DNA of 64,000 bases from Hydrogenophaga sp. NFH-34 (GTDB taxonomy: Bacteria; Pseudomonadota; Gammaproteobacteria; Burkholderiales; Burkholderiaceae_C), in NCBI RefSeq assembly GCF_021401345.1, contig NZ_JACBGE010000010.1, positions 62,001-126,000 of the forward strand, in the 5' to 3' direction. Both the position numbers and the translations under genes were made by a program. Positions 8,125 through 17,705 of this stretch are shown one piece after another (the stretch's first letter is position 1; each line of letters opens with the position of its first letter). The notes below the pieces were generated by a model. It did not search any database. It was not told where the DNA came from and saw nothing but the letters and a program-made list of their open reading frames with translations.

Positions 8125-9006
8125 CTAGAAAGAAAAACTGTTGATGCCGTGCGTAAACAGATGGACTGGATACCGGTTCACCGGAACCGATCCGAGGCCC
8201 AGTATTGCATAGACGTACTGGTCGAACCAATGCATCGCCTCTGCGATCGGTACCGCGGCGTCCGCTTGCGTCGGAAGGCTTGCGCTCTGCAGGGTGCCAG
8301 CGTGGACAAGCGAATTCCGGACCTTGACGACATCGTGTGTCAAGGGCGCAATGCTGATGCGGTTTGCCGCACCTGCCAACAGGTCAAAGAAGCCGGGGTT
8401 GGTTGGTCTTCCCTGATTGCGTTGAGCGGCGTGTGCAGAGGCGAACGGTCTGCCCGTGGATTTCTCGGTGTCGGCGACAACCTGCAGCAGAGTGGAGCCG
8501 CTCAGGTACAGGTTCTCCAGGGACCAGCAAGCTGTTGCGTCTATAAAGAAGTGCATCAGGAGTCTTAACTTCTCGACTGCGTCCAAGGTCCTGTACTGGG
8601 CGACAAACCGCTCCACGAACGCGATGAACTCGGCGAAGGTGTTCACGCAGGCCGCAGGGTTGGCCAGGCCGCGGTCGCGCGGAAAGTGTGGTCCGACAGT
8701 GATGAACTGAATGCTGGAAGCCTCGAGCGAGTGCTTGATGGTCACGGAGGCGCCCGTGACAAACGAGGCAGCGAGGCAGATCGGTACTAACTCTTCAAAG
8801 GCAGCGTCTTTCAACGACGGCGGACCATTCACCGGGAGCCGGAAGCTCATCGTGTATGTGTTGGCGGTGGCCCCTTGAAGGACTGCCGGGTGAACCTGCC
8901 TGAAGTTCGGGACCTGCTGAAACTCCCACGTCCCACAGGGCGTTTGCAAGTTGAATTGCAGGGGGGTTGCCGGTGGCAGCAGGTTTACCACATAGAAGCC
9001 GATCAT
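8125..9006 (-). CDS. HEPN-motif protein of unknown function, last gene of the defence operon
   Basis: 293 residues. The N-terminal ~130 residues look like a beta-rich domain (FNLQTPCGTWEFQQVPNF.., TYTMSFRLPV); the C-terminal half is helical and contains VKVRNSLVHAG. RNSLVH fits the Rx4H motif of HEPN ribonucleases, and the layout resembles ApeA-like HEPN proteins. It starts 56 bp after the GajB stop in the same direction. Many HEPN proteins are RNases that abort infection, so an effector or accessory to Gabija is inferred. Catalysis is unproven: short Rx4H motifs also occur by chance. Confidence 0.6.
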   Translation of the reverse strand: MIGFYVVNLLPPATPLQFNLQTPCGTWEFQQVPNFRQVHPAVLQGATANTYTMSFRLPVNGPPSLKDAAFEELVPICLAASFVTGASVTIKHSLEASSIQFITVGPHFPRDRGLANPAACVNTFAEFIAFVERFVAQYRTLDAVEKLRLLMHFFIDATACWSLENLYLSGSTLLQVVADTEKSTGRPFASAHAAQRNQGRPTNPGFFDLLAGAANRISIAPLTHDVVKVRNSLVHAGTLQSASLPTQADAAVPIAEAMHWFDQYVYAILGLGSVPVNRYPVHLFTHGINSFSF

Positions 9007-9062
9007 CGTTATTTCTCCTTCCTGTCGATGCGCTTATCTTGCGCCGCGGCCGCGTGGGCGTT

Positions 9063-10586
9063 CTAAATTATGAAGAGCGGACTTGGATTCGCGCGCGATA
9101 GCACCAGCTGCAGCCTATGCGTGGCGCGGCTCAGGGCGACGTATAGCAGGCAGCGCGCATTTTCTTTATCAGGAAACGTGTCAGCGTTGACGGGGAGAAG
9201 AATCACGCTTTCGCATTCGAGGCCCTTGGCCTTGTGAATTGTGCTGATAGCGCGAGCGGGCGGGCTTGGCCAAGTGTAAGTGCGACGGTACGCGATTTCG
9301 GCAAGCCCTATGTCAGGGCTCTCGTAGTCACCCAACCGCACAGCCTCCCAGAACTCCTTGCCGTAATCGATTTCAATGGCGCCAAAGGCTGCCTGCTGCT
9401 CTTTCAACTCACGCACGCGCCGGAGCATCTTCGACACACCGCGATGATCCGGTTCGGCGGTCAGCGATCGGGCAAGCTCCTGGATCAGAGCCGGCTTGCC
9501 GGAAGTGGACTTCGTGCAGCCCTCCATGGCTTCGCGGATCAGTCGATCGCCGAAGGCCGAAGGACTGAAGCCCTTACCGACTTCGTCCATGAATGCAACA
9601 ACTGCTGTGGCGAGTGCCGCGGCATCGCCCGTACCAGCCCGAATAGCCGCAACCAGCCGGTCGAGTCCATCCCGCGTGTGTCCTTCCCAGATTGGCAGGC
9701 GACGCATGAACATGGCCCGGATTGCCCGTGCGGTGTCGTTGTAGCGCGTGAGGACAAGCATCGACGACTGGCTCTTCTCAAAGTCGTCGATCGGCTTTCG
9801 CTGCATCGATGCCAGCTGGATGCCCATGCGGACCTGCGACTGGTTTTCGGCGACCACGACTTGAACGCTGTCCGGCAGCCCGGACCTGAGATCGATGCGA
9901 CCGTTGTTCTTCAGCGTCTCGCGCGCCTTGAGGGTCCACGCCCCAAGATCAGGGCAGCCACCGCGACTCCAGCGATGGGGAAAATCCAGCCGCTCGAAAG
10001 CCTGTGCAGCACCGGTCAGCGCGTTCCAGTCGTACCGTGGCGATGCTCCTTTGACCGGCTTGTCAGGAAAGATGCGCTGCATCGGGTCGGCGAATATCCG
10101 CACACGCGACCCCTGCGCGGCCAGTGCCATCACGATGGCATGCTGATCGCCGCTTGAGTCCTGGTGTTCATCACACAGCACGACGGGGTAGCGACGTGCT
10201 GCAGCAGTCGCGACCATTGGGTGTCGCTTGAGCAGCGCGGCCACGCGCAGCGCAAGCTCGCCATAGCCATCCTTGCGTTGACGAACCCAAGCTGCCGTGT
10301 CCGCCGGCAAGCCGAGGCCCGCGTGATACGCACCGGCAATGCTGGCAATCAGGCTGTCGATCGTCGCGATTTCCACACGGGAGCCGGCTCCTTTGGTGCG
10401 GCCGGCGAAGACTGAACATGCGGCATGCGTATGCGTCAGGATGAGCATGCGTTGCGCATCGCGTTCTCCGGACAGCGCGTTGGCATAGTCCGCGCCCTGA
10501 TGCGTCTTGCCGCATCCCGCAGGCGCTTCCACAACGACTATTGGAGCGTCGGAGCGAATCGCTGCGCTGACACGAGCGTCGCTCAA
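9063..10586 (-). CDS. gajB: Gabija protein GajB, UvrD-like helicase
   Basis: 507 residues from TTG. Superfamily 1 helicase motifs in order: Walker A EAPAGCGKT, motif II LCDEHQDSS, motif III-like IFADPMQRIF, motif V ISTIHKAKGLE, motif VI LLYVALSRATHRL. Size matches known GajB (about 500 residues). Start chosen at TTG 10586 because it overlaps the gajA stop as TTGA, giving translational coupling; a longer ATG form from 10673 would overlap gajA by 91 bp and add an unconserved basic leader. GajB senses DNA ends or termini and, with GajA, drives nucleotide-depletion and DNA-cutting immunity against phage. Confidence 0.88.
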   Translation of the reverse strand: MSDARVSAAIRSDAPIVVVEAPAGCGKTHQGADYANALSGERDAQRMLILTHTHAACSVFAGRTKGAGSRVEIATIDSLIASIAGAYHAGLGLPADTAAWVRQRKDGYGELALRVAALLKRHPMVATAAARRYPVVLCDEHQDSSGDQHAIVMALAAQGSRVRIFADPMQRIFPDKPVKGASPRYDWNALTGAAQAFERLDFPHRWSRGGCPDLGAWTLKARETLKNNGRIDLRSGLPDSVQVVVAENQSQVRMGIQLASMQRKPIDDFEKSQSSMLVLTRYNDTARAIRAMFMRRLPIWEGHTRDGLDRLVAAIRAGTGDAAALATAVVAFMDEVGKGFSPSAFGDRLIREAMEGCTKSTSGKPALIQELARSLTAEPDHRGVSKMLRRVRELKEQQAAFGAIEIDYGKEFWEAVRLGDYESPDIGLAEIAYRRTYTWPSPPARAISTIHKAKGLECESVILLPVNADTFPDKENARCLLYVALSRATHRLQLVLSRANPSPLFII

Positions 10587-12343
10587 GATGGGAGATCTTC
10601 CAGTGGCGGCAAGCTTGCTGCGCCACGAACGGCGTTGCAGAGGGGCAGAAGCTCTGTTTTGAGCGCGGGCCACACGCCCAGGCTGAACAGCTTCTCAGCA
10701 AGCTCACGGCCGCCGCGCTCCGTCTTGAACCACTCCTGAGAATGCTTGCTATACGCCTTCTTTTCTGCATCGGGCGTACCTTCCGGCACTTTGCCTCCTG
10801 CAGCTTCTTTGATGAACCGCTTGAGTTCGGCTCCCGCCTTGGCCTTGATGCTGGCAAAGTCCTTCTGTTCAATCTTGAGGCGCAGCGCCAGAGAACGCAG
10901 GCGGCGACCGGTCTTGTCGTCTTCGGGATCAGTGATGAAGGCTTCGATCTTGTCGTCGGCGAGCGCGTCCACTATGTTTGACTCGATATCGCCCGCTTTC
11001 CAGCGAAACAGCAGTTGCCCAAGCCTCCCCTTCACTTCATCCCACCCGCCTGAATGTCTTCCCTCCTCGTCAGCAAATCCGCCGAACTTCATCCCCGCTT
11101 TGGACAAAGACTTGAGCAGTTCGATCGTTGTGTCGTGACCGCCGCCGTCAGCGACGTGAAACCCCAGAGGCTGGAGTTCCGAACCCAGCGCCTGCATCAA
11201 CAGCGACTTGGCAAAGCCGACTTCGGTGACGCCTTCGGCGACAACGGTTAGCCGGGCCAGAAAAGCATCTGGATCGTCCGCGCGGAGCTTTGCGACCTTC
11301 GTTCCCAAGAGTTGCCCCAGATTGCCCGCCTGGTCCATATACCAAAGCGATGCCTTGGTCGCGGCGGAGATAGCGGCCGGGCTGTGCGTCGTGATGAACG
11401 CTTGCGAGGAGGCATCCTGCAGTCTGGCCATCAGAGTGCGTTGCCGGTACGGCTCCAGGCCGCGCTCAACTTCATCGACAACGGTTATCGGATTGCCGCC
11501 CTGAATCTGCTCGGCGATGGCGAGCGCCGACAGTCGCCTTGTCCCGGCCCCCCAGCTCGACAGTGGCAACTGCACCGTTTCCCGCTTCGCCGTCAGACCG
11601 ACCAGAGAAGCGATTGACGGACCCTGCCCGCCGGTGACAGCGATGTCGAGATCGTTCGGTAGCTTGTGGTCACGGAAGGCCTTGTCCAGCTCGCAGAGGG
11701 CTATGCTTGCGTCGCCGGATAGTTCGCTCCGCACGTCGTTCTCGGCAAGCTTGCTTGCCATGCGCGAGCGCAGCCCCTTGTCGGTCAGCAGCCGATCGAG
11801 CGCGGAGCCCTGCACGAGCCGCAGGTCCCGGTCGTTGCGATCGTCACCGCTCAGGCGAACTAAACCAATCGCGCGACGGAATGAGACCGGCAGCGATTCA
11901 GTCATTCCGCTGGGCTGCACGATCTCGTAGCTGAGTTCGAGATCGGACGTGCCCCGAACACGCAAGACGTATACCTCTTCGCCAGCAGGCGCGGTGCTTT
12001 CGTCGTGCGTGGGAACGACAGCATTCGCTCCATCCCAGCACCATGGCCAGGACAGCCTCGTCAGCTGGTTGATGCCACCGCCAGAGGGCAAGGCCATCAC
12101 CGCTTCAATACTGAATTCCGCTTCTTCATCGCGCAGGTTGTAGTCGCTGTCCAGCACCGACGCGCTGTTCGTCGGACTCAACAGCAGACTGATTGCATCA
12201 AGGATCGTCGTCTTGCCGACATCGCCACCGCCGAGAATGAGGTTGACGCCGCGCGTCGGCTGCCACGACAGGTGCTTGATGCCGCGGAAGCGCTCGATGG
12301 TCAGCTTGTAGATGGTGGGTACGCTGGGGCTGCCTGTTGTCAC
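10583..12343 (-). CDS. gajA: Gabija protein GajA, OLD-family ATPase/TOPRIM endonuclease
   Basis: 586 residues. The N-terminal ABC ATPase has Walker A GGGDVGKT (around residue 40), signature-like LSSWGAGTRRLSALAIAEQ and Walker B ITVVDEVERGL. From ~345 a TOPRIM domain begins with VVAEGVTEVGF (catalytic Glu), followed by DGGGHDT and GFADEEG acidic positions. GajA is a sequence-specific nicking endonuclease held inactive by normal nucleotide levels. It overlaps vsr by 4 bp (ATGA) upstream and gajB by 4 bp downstream, so the Gabija pair is translationally locked into the restriction operon. Confidence 0.9.
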   Translation of the reverse strand: MTTGSPSVPTIYKLTIERFRGIKHLSWQPTRGVNLILGGGDVGKTTILDAISLLLSPTNSASVLDSDYNLRDEEAEFSIEAVMALPSGGGINQLTRLSWPWCWDGANAVVPTHDESTAPAGEEVYVLRVRGTSDLELSYEIVQPSGMTESLPVSFRRAIGLVRLSGDDRNDRDLRLVQGSALDRLLTDKGLRSRMASKLAENDVRSELSGDASIALCELDKAFRDHKLPNDLDIAVTGGQGPSIASLVGLTAKRETVQLPLSSWGAGTRRLSALAIAEQIQGGNPITVVDEVERGLEPYRQRTLMARLQDASSQAFITTHSPAAISAATKASLWYMDQAGNLGQLLGTKVAKLRADDPDAFLARLTVVAEGVTEVGFAKSLLMQALGSELQPLGFHVADGGGHDTTIELLKSLSKAGMKFGGFADEEGRHSGGWDEVKGRLGQLLFRWKAGDIESNIVDALADDKIEAFITDPEDDKTGRRLRSLALRLKIEQKDFASIKAKAGAELKRFIKEAAGGKVPEGTPDAEKKAYSKHSQEWFKTERGGRELAEKLFSLGVWPALKTELLPLCNAVRGAASLPPLEDLPS

Positions 12344-12822
12344 TTCCGGGCTCTCCCTTGGTCATTCTTCTGGCCGGCAATGTCAAGAACCGGGCGTGCA
12401 CCATTCCGAACAAAGTAAGCTGCGCTGTCAAGGACGCCGTCTTCAGGAAGACGTCCGCTGCCGCGCAGCGCACATTCCCAGATAACGAGCACGCGCCAGC
12501 CTTCGGCCAACAGCGTATCGACAGCCTTGCGGTCACGCGCAGCGTTTGCCGCCAGCTTGGTCTGCCAGAAGTCCTCACGGGTGGCCGGCAGCTTCGACAG
12601 CGCGCAGCCATGCGCGTGCCAGAAGCAACCGTGAATGAATACAGCCGTGTGGTACTTGGGAAAGACTAAATCGGGCCGGCCAGGCAGTGATCGATCATGC
12701 AGCCGGTAGCGCAACCCGCGTGCATGCAGCCCGCGTCGGATCAGCATCTCCGGCTTCGTGTCCTTGCCTCTGATGCGGCTCATGTTGAGCTGCCGTTGCG
12801 CCGGGGTCAGTACGTCCGCCAT
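12340..12822 (-). CDS. vsr: very short patch repair endonuclease Vsr
   Basis: 160 residues with the family blocks MSRIRGKDTKPEMLIRRGLHARGLRYRLHD, LPGRPDLVFPKYHTAVFIHGCFWHAHGC (catalytic Asp in RPDLVF, Zn/Trp segment FWHAHGC) and RDRKAVDTLLAEGWRVLVIWECAL. Vsr nicks 5' of the T in T:G mismatches made by deamination of 5-methylcytosine, so it protects the site of the C5 methylase encoded in the same operon. It abuts the McrC-like gene without a gap and overlaps gajA by 4 bp. Confidence 0.93.
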   Translation of the reverse strand: MADVLTPAQRQLNMSRIRGKDTKPEMLIRRGLHARGLRYRLHDRSLPGRPDLVFPKYHTAVFIHGCFWHAHGCALSKLPATREDFWQTKLAANAARDRKAVDTLLAEGWRVLVIWECALRGSGRLPEDGVLDSAAYFVRNGARPVLDIAGQKNDQGRARK

Positions 12823-14484
12823 TCACGCCCCCGCTCCCGCGTCTGCCACGATGGTCTGCAGGCAGGTCCGCAGCTCCTCACCCGACATGCCCGGCCGCAG
12901 CGTCACCGCGCCGAAGCGGAACTTCTCGCGGTACTCGGGATGGAATAGCCGGCCCGGCACCGGCGTGTCTTTGAAGTCAGTCTTCAGGCCCGCCGGCATA
13001 TGCGGGGTCAGCAGATAGGCCGCCGTCACGATGCCCTCAGTCCGTCCACTGGCCACTTCCTGAACCAGTGCGTCGCGGTAGGTGTGGATCGAGTTCAGCG
13101 CATCGTTGAGGCCGTCATTGATTCGGTATTTCGCATCGAGCACGATCACGCGCCGTTCAGGGCCACCCAGGTCCCGGCCCGCCAGCACGACATCGGGTAC
13201 CATCGTCCGGCTGAAGCTGCCTTCGCGGCTGTCCTCGACCCAGTATTCGCGGTACTGCCGCTGGAAGCACAGCACGCGGTCGCCGCCGATCGGGACCGTG
13301 ATGGCGCCGGCTGCAATCGTCACGCCGCCGCTGGCTTCGCCCAGGAACAGGTTGCTCAGGTCAACGCCCGTTGCGCCGTATTCCTCGACGGCCGCGCGCA
13401 GCAGGCGCAGGAAGCACCACAGCTCGTACAGCTCATAAGTCCGGGCCAGCGGCATGTTCAGGAAGTCGCCGAACAGCGCGGCGAGCCCGAGATTCATCTC
13501 CTGCCAGAGCCGGTAGAAGCGCTGATAGAGCGGGTCGTTGCGAAACAGCGAGGACATGCGCAGCAGCGCCGGCCCCTCGCCGACTTCGTTCATGAAGCCA
13601 GCCGCGGCGACATCGTTGAGACGCCGCGCGACGCGCCAGGCGCGCACGGCCCAGCTGCCCGCCGTTGTGACGATTTCGGGATCGTCGGTGGCGCCCGCTT
13701 TGGCCAGCAGCTCGGCGACGCCGCCGAGCCATGCGGACCAGGATCGCAGACAGGCCTTGATCTGCCGGTGTTCGGGGATGTCCACGCTGTTCCGGCGCTG
13801 GCGCAGCGTTATGTGTGCCGGAAGCCTGCCTTTCAGGGCAGCGGGCAGGCGTGATGGCGTGACGGTCTCCGTCCGGATTACGCCGGACCTGAACGATCTG
13901 ATGATCTCCGGCCCGGTCGCGCGGGTGGCACGGTGCGCCGGGACCGTGATGTCTTCGGCGCGCAGGTAGTGTCGCGGTGCGCGGGCAATTGCTTCGACCG
14001 TCGCCACGATCGCATCGGCCCGCGACCGCAGAAACTCAAGGCGGGCCAGCGGCGGCGGCCGGTTGCCCGGCTGGCGGGCAATCCCCTTGCGAAACGCGCT
14101 CAGCGAAAAGAGGGCGAAGGTGTCTTCGAGGACTTCGCGCACCATCGCGTCGAAGTCGTCGCGCGTGAGCTTGCGCAGGTCGGGATCGGTCGTGACCTCG
14201 AAGCGGCGCGTCCCGATGCCCGGCACGCGCAGCGCGGCCTCGACCATGCCGGCATGAAAACCAGGCTGCCAGCGCCAGCGGGCCTTGCGCGGCTCGCGCG
14301 ACCGCAGCGCCTCGACCGGCGCATCGTCGATCAGCAGATCGGCGGCCAGCGCATCGTCGCTGTCGCGCAGTTCAAAGAGGTAGGACGCCCCTTCCCGCAC
14401 GGTGCCGGGCGGCACTGCATCCGGCACAGGCCAGACCTGCCATGCCGGTCCGCCGCCTTCCGCCTGGATGTAGAGCGCCGCCAC
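12823..14484 (-). CDS. McrC/LlaJI-R2-like DUF2357 nuclease subunit
   Basis: 553 residues. The N-terminal half is beta-rich and matches DUF2357-type partner proteins of McrB-like motors. The C-terminal half carries a PD-(D/E)xK nuclease core: PDVVLAGRDL then VIVLDAKYRI, the D..DxK triad. Stop and next gene's start are adjacent. The partner AAA+ gene begins immediately upstream (3 bp gap). By analogy with LlaJI and BsuMI it is the cleaving subunit loaded and driven by the McrB-like protein. Confidence 0.82.
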   Translation of the reverse strand: MAALYIQAEGGGPAWQVWPVPDAVPPGTVREGASYLFELRDSDDALAADLLIDDAPVEALRSREPRKARWRWQPGFHAGMVEAALRVPGIGTRRFEVTTDPDLRKLTRDDFDAMVREVLEDTFALFSLSAFRKGIARQPGNRPPPLARLEFLRSRADAIVATVEAIARAPRHYLRAEDITVPAHRATRATGPEIIRSFRSGVIRTETVTPSRLPAALKGRLPAHITLRQRRNSVDIPEHRQIKACLRSWSAWLGGVAELLAKAGATDDPEIVTTAGSWAVRAWRVARRLNDVAAAGFMNEVGEGPALLRMSSLFRNDPLYQRFYRLWQEMNLGLAALFGDFLNMPLARTYELYELWCFLRLLRAAVEEYGATGVDLSNLFLGEASGGVTIAAGAITVPIGGDRVLCFQRQYREYWVEDSREGSFSRTMVPDVVLAGRDLGGPERRVIVLDAKYRINDGLNDALNSIHTYRDALVQEVASGRTEGIVTAAYLLTPHMPAGLKTDFKDTPVPGRLFHPEYREKFRFGAVTLRPGMSGEELRTCLQTIVADAGAGA

Positions 14485-14487
14485 GGT

Positions 14488-16164
14488 TCACCGCATCGCT
14501 TGGAAGGAACCGAAATCGTCGAGATCGGTCAGCAGCTTCTGCACGAAAGCCTGGGCGCGTGGCAGGCCCGCACAGGCCTTGTCCAGGCCCGTCAGCAGCG
14601 TGCGCTGACGCTCGGCGCCACGCAGCTTTACCAGCACCTTCTGGACGAGCAGCTGGTCGGTGACATCGTCGGCCGTGCTGCCGAGGTATTTCGCATTGAA
14701 GGCGTGATAGCGCACGAACTCTTCGATCAGCCGGTAGCCGAAGCCGAGCCCATACTGCTGCATCAGGCCATGGACTTCGGTGAGCTTCGCTTCGGACGCG
14801 GCGCGTGCGTCCTTAAGCTCGGGATGACGGGCTTCTAGCGAAGCCAGGAAGCCAGGCACATCGACCGCGGACATATCGATCACCGACGCGCGGTCGAGGA
14901 CCTTGTCGCTGACCGGGTTCGTCGTCTCATCGACGTTGATGGTGCCGATGATGAACAGGTTCGCGGGCAGCGGTAGCTCGGCGCGGATGCTCGCACCCGT
15001 GGTGCCTTCAAGCGGCACGCTGTTCGAGTGCAGCTGCAGCCGTCCTTCGGTCTCCATGCAGGACAGCACGTCGGACAGGTAATACTCGACGCGCGCCAGG
15101 TTCATTTCGTCGAGGATGACGAAGACCGGGGACTCGCGGTGCGCGGTCGCGACCAGAACCGCTTCGAGGAAGGTCGGCACGACGTAGCGGTTCGTGAGCA
15201 CGTCGAAATAGCCGGTCAGCCCGGTCGGGTCGGTCCACTCCGGCCGCACCGGACACTCGAAGATCAGCGGATCGTCATCCGTGTTCGAGCTCAGGCCATG
15301 GACGGCCCGCGCATACTTCAGGGCCAGCTGCGTCTTGCCGGTGCCGGACAGGCCCGACAGGATCACGAAATGCTTGTGCGGCAGGAAATTCAGCGCGGCA
15401 TGGAAGCGTTTCACTTCGCCGTTCGGATAGTGGCCGCCCAGTGCCTTGACGGCGGCTTCGATGTCGGCGACCGGGATGCTCTCCGGCATGCGGCGCATGG
15501 CCGGGCTCAACGTGGCCGTATCGGTCCATACCGGCAGCTCGTGGATCTTCTGTGATCCGACCAGGCTGCCAAGCCAGCCGATGAACTCGCGCGCCAGCAG
15601 GCTGCGCCGCGCCGATGCGGTCGGCGGGTAGAGCGCGACGACGATTTCATCCGGTTCCGTCGCCGGGCCAAAGGGCGACATGTCGAAGGCGAGGCTGTCC
15701 CAGAACTTGGCATTGCGCAGCCAGAGCCGCCCGTCGCGGGCGAGGTAGATCGGGACCAGGTTGTTGCGGGCGCTGTACTTGATGTTCGCGCCCGGTGCCT
15801 CGGCGGCTTCCTCGTCGGCGCCCTCGGACAGCAGATCGGCCGGTTCGGCACCAGCGGCCTTCGCGGCGGCGCCGAGCTTCTTCATTTCGGTGAGGCGGGC
15901 CAGGAAGCTGGCCTTATCCTTGCGCACCAGGACCGCGAAGTAAACCTCGTCCTCAGGCGGGAAGCGCATGACGCAGCCGAAGATCAGTGCTTCGGTGTCG
16001 TCCTTGACGTTGTCGAGATTGACGACGCCGAGCTGGATGCCGCCTTCGACGATCTTGGCGCTATTGGAGACGCCGAACAGCTCGCGCGGGCGGACTGCCT
16101 TCGAGGTCCCGAAATGCTTCTGCGCAGCTTCAAGAAACCGCTGCTGCCGCTCGACGAGGTTCAT
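14488..16164 (-). CDS. McrB-like AAA+ motor subunit of restriction system
   Basis: 558 residues. The first ~240 residues are a probable DNA-recognition region, with an acidic/Ala-rich linker near 115-130. The AAA+ module follows: Walker A GLSGTGKT (~270), Walker B VILDEMNLARVEYYLSD, and sensor segment GTINVDETTNPVSDKVLDRA, close to the McrB GTPase hallmark. McrB-type motors form hexamers that translocate DNA and activate the McrC-type nuclease. Its first 35 bp overlap the methylase gene. Pairing with a C5 methylase points to LlaJI/BsuMI-like type II restriction, not methyl-dependent McrBC. Confidence 0.85.
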   Translation of the reverse strand: MNLVERQQRFLEAAQKHFGTSKAVRPRELFGVSNSAKIVEGGIQLGVVNLDNVKDDTEALIFGCVMRFPPEDEVYFAVLVRKDKASFLARLTEMKKLGAAAKAAGAEPADLLSEGADEEAAEAPGANIKYSARNNLVPIYLARDGRLWLRNAKFWDSLAFDMSPFGPATEPDEIVVALYPPTASARRSLLAREFIGWLGSLVGSQKIHELPVWTDTATLSPAMRRMPESIPVADIEAAVKALGGHYPNGEVKRFHAALNFLPHKHFVILSGLSGTGKTQLALKYARAVHGLSSNTDDDPLIFECPVRPEWTDPTGLTGYFDVLTNRYVVPTFLEAVLVATAHRESPVFVILDEMNLARVEYYLSDVLSCMETEGRLQLHSNSVPLEGTTGASIRAELPLPANLFIIGTINVDETTNPVSDKVLDRASVIDMSAVDVPGFLASLEARHPELKDARAASEAKLTEVHGLMQQYGLGFGYRLIEEFVRYHAFNAKYLGSTADDVTDQLLVQKVLVKLRGAERQRTLLTGLDKACAGLPRAQAFVQKLLTDLDDFGSFQAMR

Positions 16165-17635
16165 CCGCCGTCTCCCTGTCCAATTGTTTGAGTGTCTTCA
16201 TGATCTGCGTCGCGACGGCTTTCGCCAGCAGCGGCGGGACGGCATTGCCGATCTGCCGGAACGCCGGGTTCATCGTGCCGCTGAACAGGAAGCCGTCGGG
16301 GAACGAGTGCAGCCGCGCGGCCTCACGCACGGAGATCGTGCGGGCCTGTTTACTGTCGTAGTGAATGTGGCTGTAGCTGTCCTTGCCGAGGTGCGCCATG
16401 AGCGTGCGTGCCGGCTGGTCGCGCCACATCTTGCGCCACTTGTTCGGGAACTTGCCCACGTCGTAGGGCGGCACGATCGAGGCCTTGATGTCCTCGTATT
16501 TCTGTGAGCCGGGTTTGACCTTCACCCCCTGCTTCGCGAGGTCGGCAAGGTGCTGCTCGAACATCGCCATGGCGTGTTCATAGGCCTGGGGATACTGGTC
16601 GCCCGGGTTCATGCGCGCGAAGAGCGGGTAATCGCGCGGCAGATAGCGGATGACGTGGTCGGTCAGGGCCGGCGGGGCCTCGAAGCCCGGCCATGTCCGC
16701 ATCAGCCTGGCATAGGGCGTATGGGGTTCCCTGCCATAGGGCATGGGCACGTCGAAGCGCCGGGCGCCGCGGCGCAGCTCACCGCTTTTCAGCAGTTTAC
16801 GTGCGTCGATGGCCGGCAGATCGCCGAGTGCATCTTCCGCAGTGATGGCCGGCGGCAGCGAGCGCGTGGCCTTTGGCGCGTGGATGTAGTGGTGCGCGTC
16901 GTCGGCGATCTCACTATCGAGGAACTTGAGCGCGACCGACCGTGTGCCTTCATAGCCTGGCGGCAGGTCGATGAAGTGCGTCGGCTCAGGGAACGTGACC
17001 GCGTCGGCGATCTCGCGCCGGTAGGCGATCAGGATCATCCGCTCGCGCATCTGCGGCACGCCATAGAAGGCGGCGTTCAGCAGCGTGTAGCGGCAGATAT
17101 AACCCTTGCTCTCCAGGACTTCAGCGATCTCTTCGGCGATGTTCTGCCCGCCGTGGTTCAGCACGTCGGGGACGTTTTCGACCACGACGGCCAGCGGCGC
17201 AAAGGCTTCGACGTAACGCAGATAGTCGATGTAGAGCTGGGCACGCGGGTCGTGCTTGAACGCTTCGGCGTGGTTGTCCACTTCGCGCAGCTTGGGGCGA
17301 CCGACGCGGGCGAAAGCCTGACAGGGCGGGCCGCCGACGAGCACGTCGAACGCATCCGCGGTCGGACCGACCTGCAGGTCCTTTGCAAGCTGGTCCGGGC
17401 TGGTCTTCGTGATGTCGCGGGCCTGCGAGTGCGCGGCGTCGCCGCCGTGGAAGTTGCGGCCGTGGGAGGCGGCGGCCTCAGGGTCGAACTCGACGGCACC
17501 TGCGATGCTGAAGCCTGCGGCCGAGAACCCGAGCGAAATTCCGCCGCAGCCGGCGAACAGATCGAGCACCCGGGGCTTGCCCCCCCCCTGCAGGCGGGCG
17601 ATCTTCTGGCTAATGGCGCGTGCGGTCTTGCTCAC
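16130..17635 (-). CDS. DNA (cytosine-5) methyltransferase
   Basis: 501 residues with the C5 methylase motifs in order: I DLFAGCGGISLGF (AdoMet), IV GGPPCQAFA (catalytic Cys), VI VVVENVPD, VIII QMRERMILIA, then a variable target-recognition region of about 180 residues, IX RTLMAHLGKD and X RQIGNAVPPLLA. It would protect host sites from the McrB/McrC-like restriction pair. Target sequence is not readable. LlaJI uses two methylases; here there is one, so either the site is palindromic or a second enzyme lies elsewhere. Confidence 0.93.
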   Translation of the reverse strand: MSKTARAISQKIARLQGGGKPRVLDLFAGCGGISLGFSAAGFSIAGAVEFDPEAAASHGRNFHGGDAAHSQARDITKTSPDQLAKDLQVGPTADAFDVLVGGPPCQAFARVGRPKLREVDNHAEAFKHDPRAQLYIDYLRYVEAFAPLAVVVENVPDVLNHGGQNIAEEIAEVLESKGYICRYTLLNAAFYGVPQMRERMILIAYRREIADAVTFPEPTHFIDLPPGYEGTRSVALKFLDSEIADDAHHYIHAPKATRSLPPAITAEDALGDLPAIDARKLLKSGELRRGARRFDVPMPYGREPHTPYARLMRTWPGFEAPPALTDHVIRYLPRDYPLFARMNPGDQYPQAYEHAMAMFEQHLADLAKQGVKVKPGSQKYEDIKASIVPPYDVGKFPNKWRKMWRDQPARTLMAHLGKDSYSHIHYDSKQARTISVREAARLHSFPDGFLFSGTMNPAFRQIGNAVPPLLAKAVATQIMKTLKQLDRETADEPRRAAAAVS

Positions 17636-17705
17636 AGGGCTGCACCTTCCTGTACTGGGTTGCTGGTCATGGGGCGGGACTTCTTCGGGTTCAGCATGGC
17701 CGCCT

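Noticed and set aside
10587..10673. Longer ATG start for GajB
   Set aside because: It overlaps gajA by 91 bp and adds a basic leader not typical of GajB; the TTGA coupling start gives the family length.
14488..16164. Methyl-dependent type IV McrBC system
   Set aside because: A C5 methylase overlaps the McrB-like gene and Vsr follows; a methyl-dependent nuclease would attack its own host, so a LlaJI/BsuMI-like type II layout fits better.
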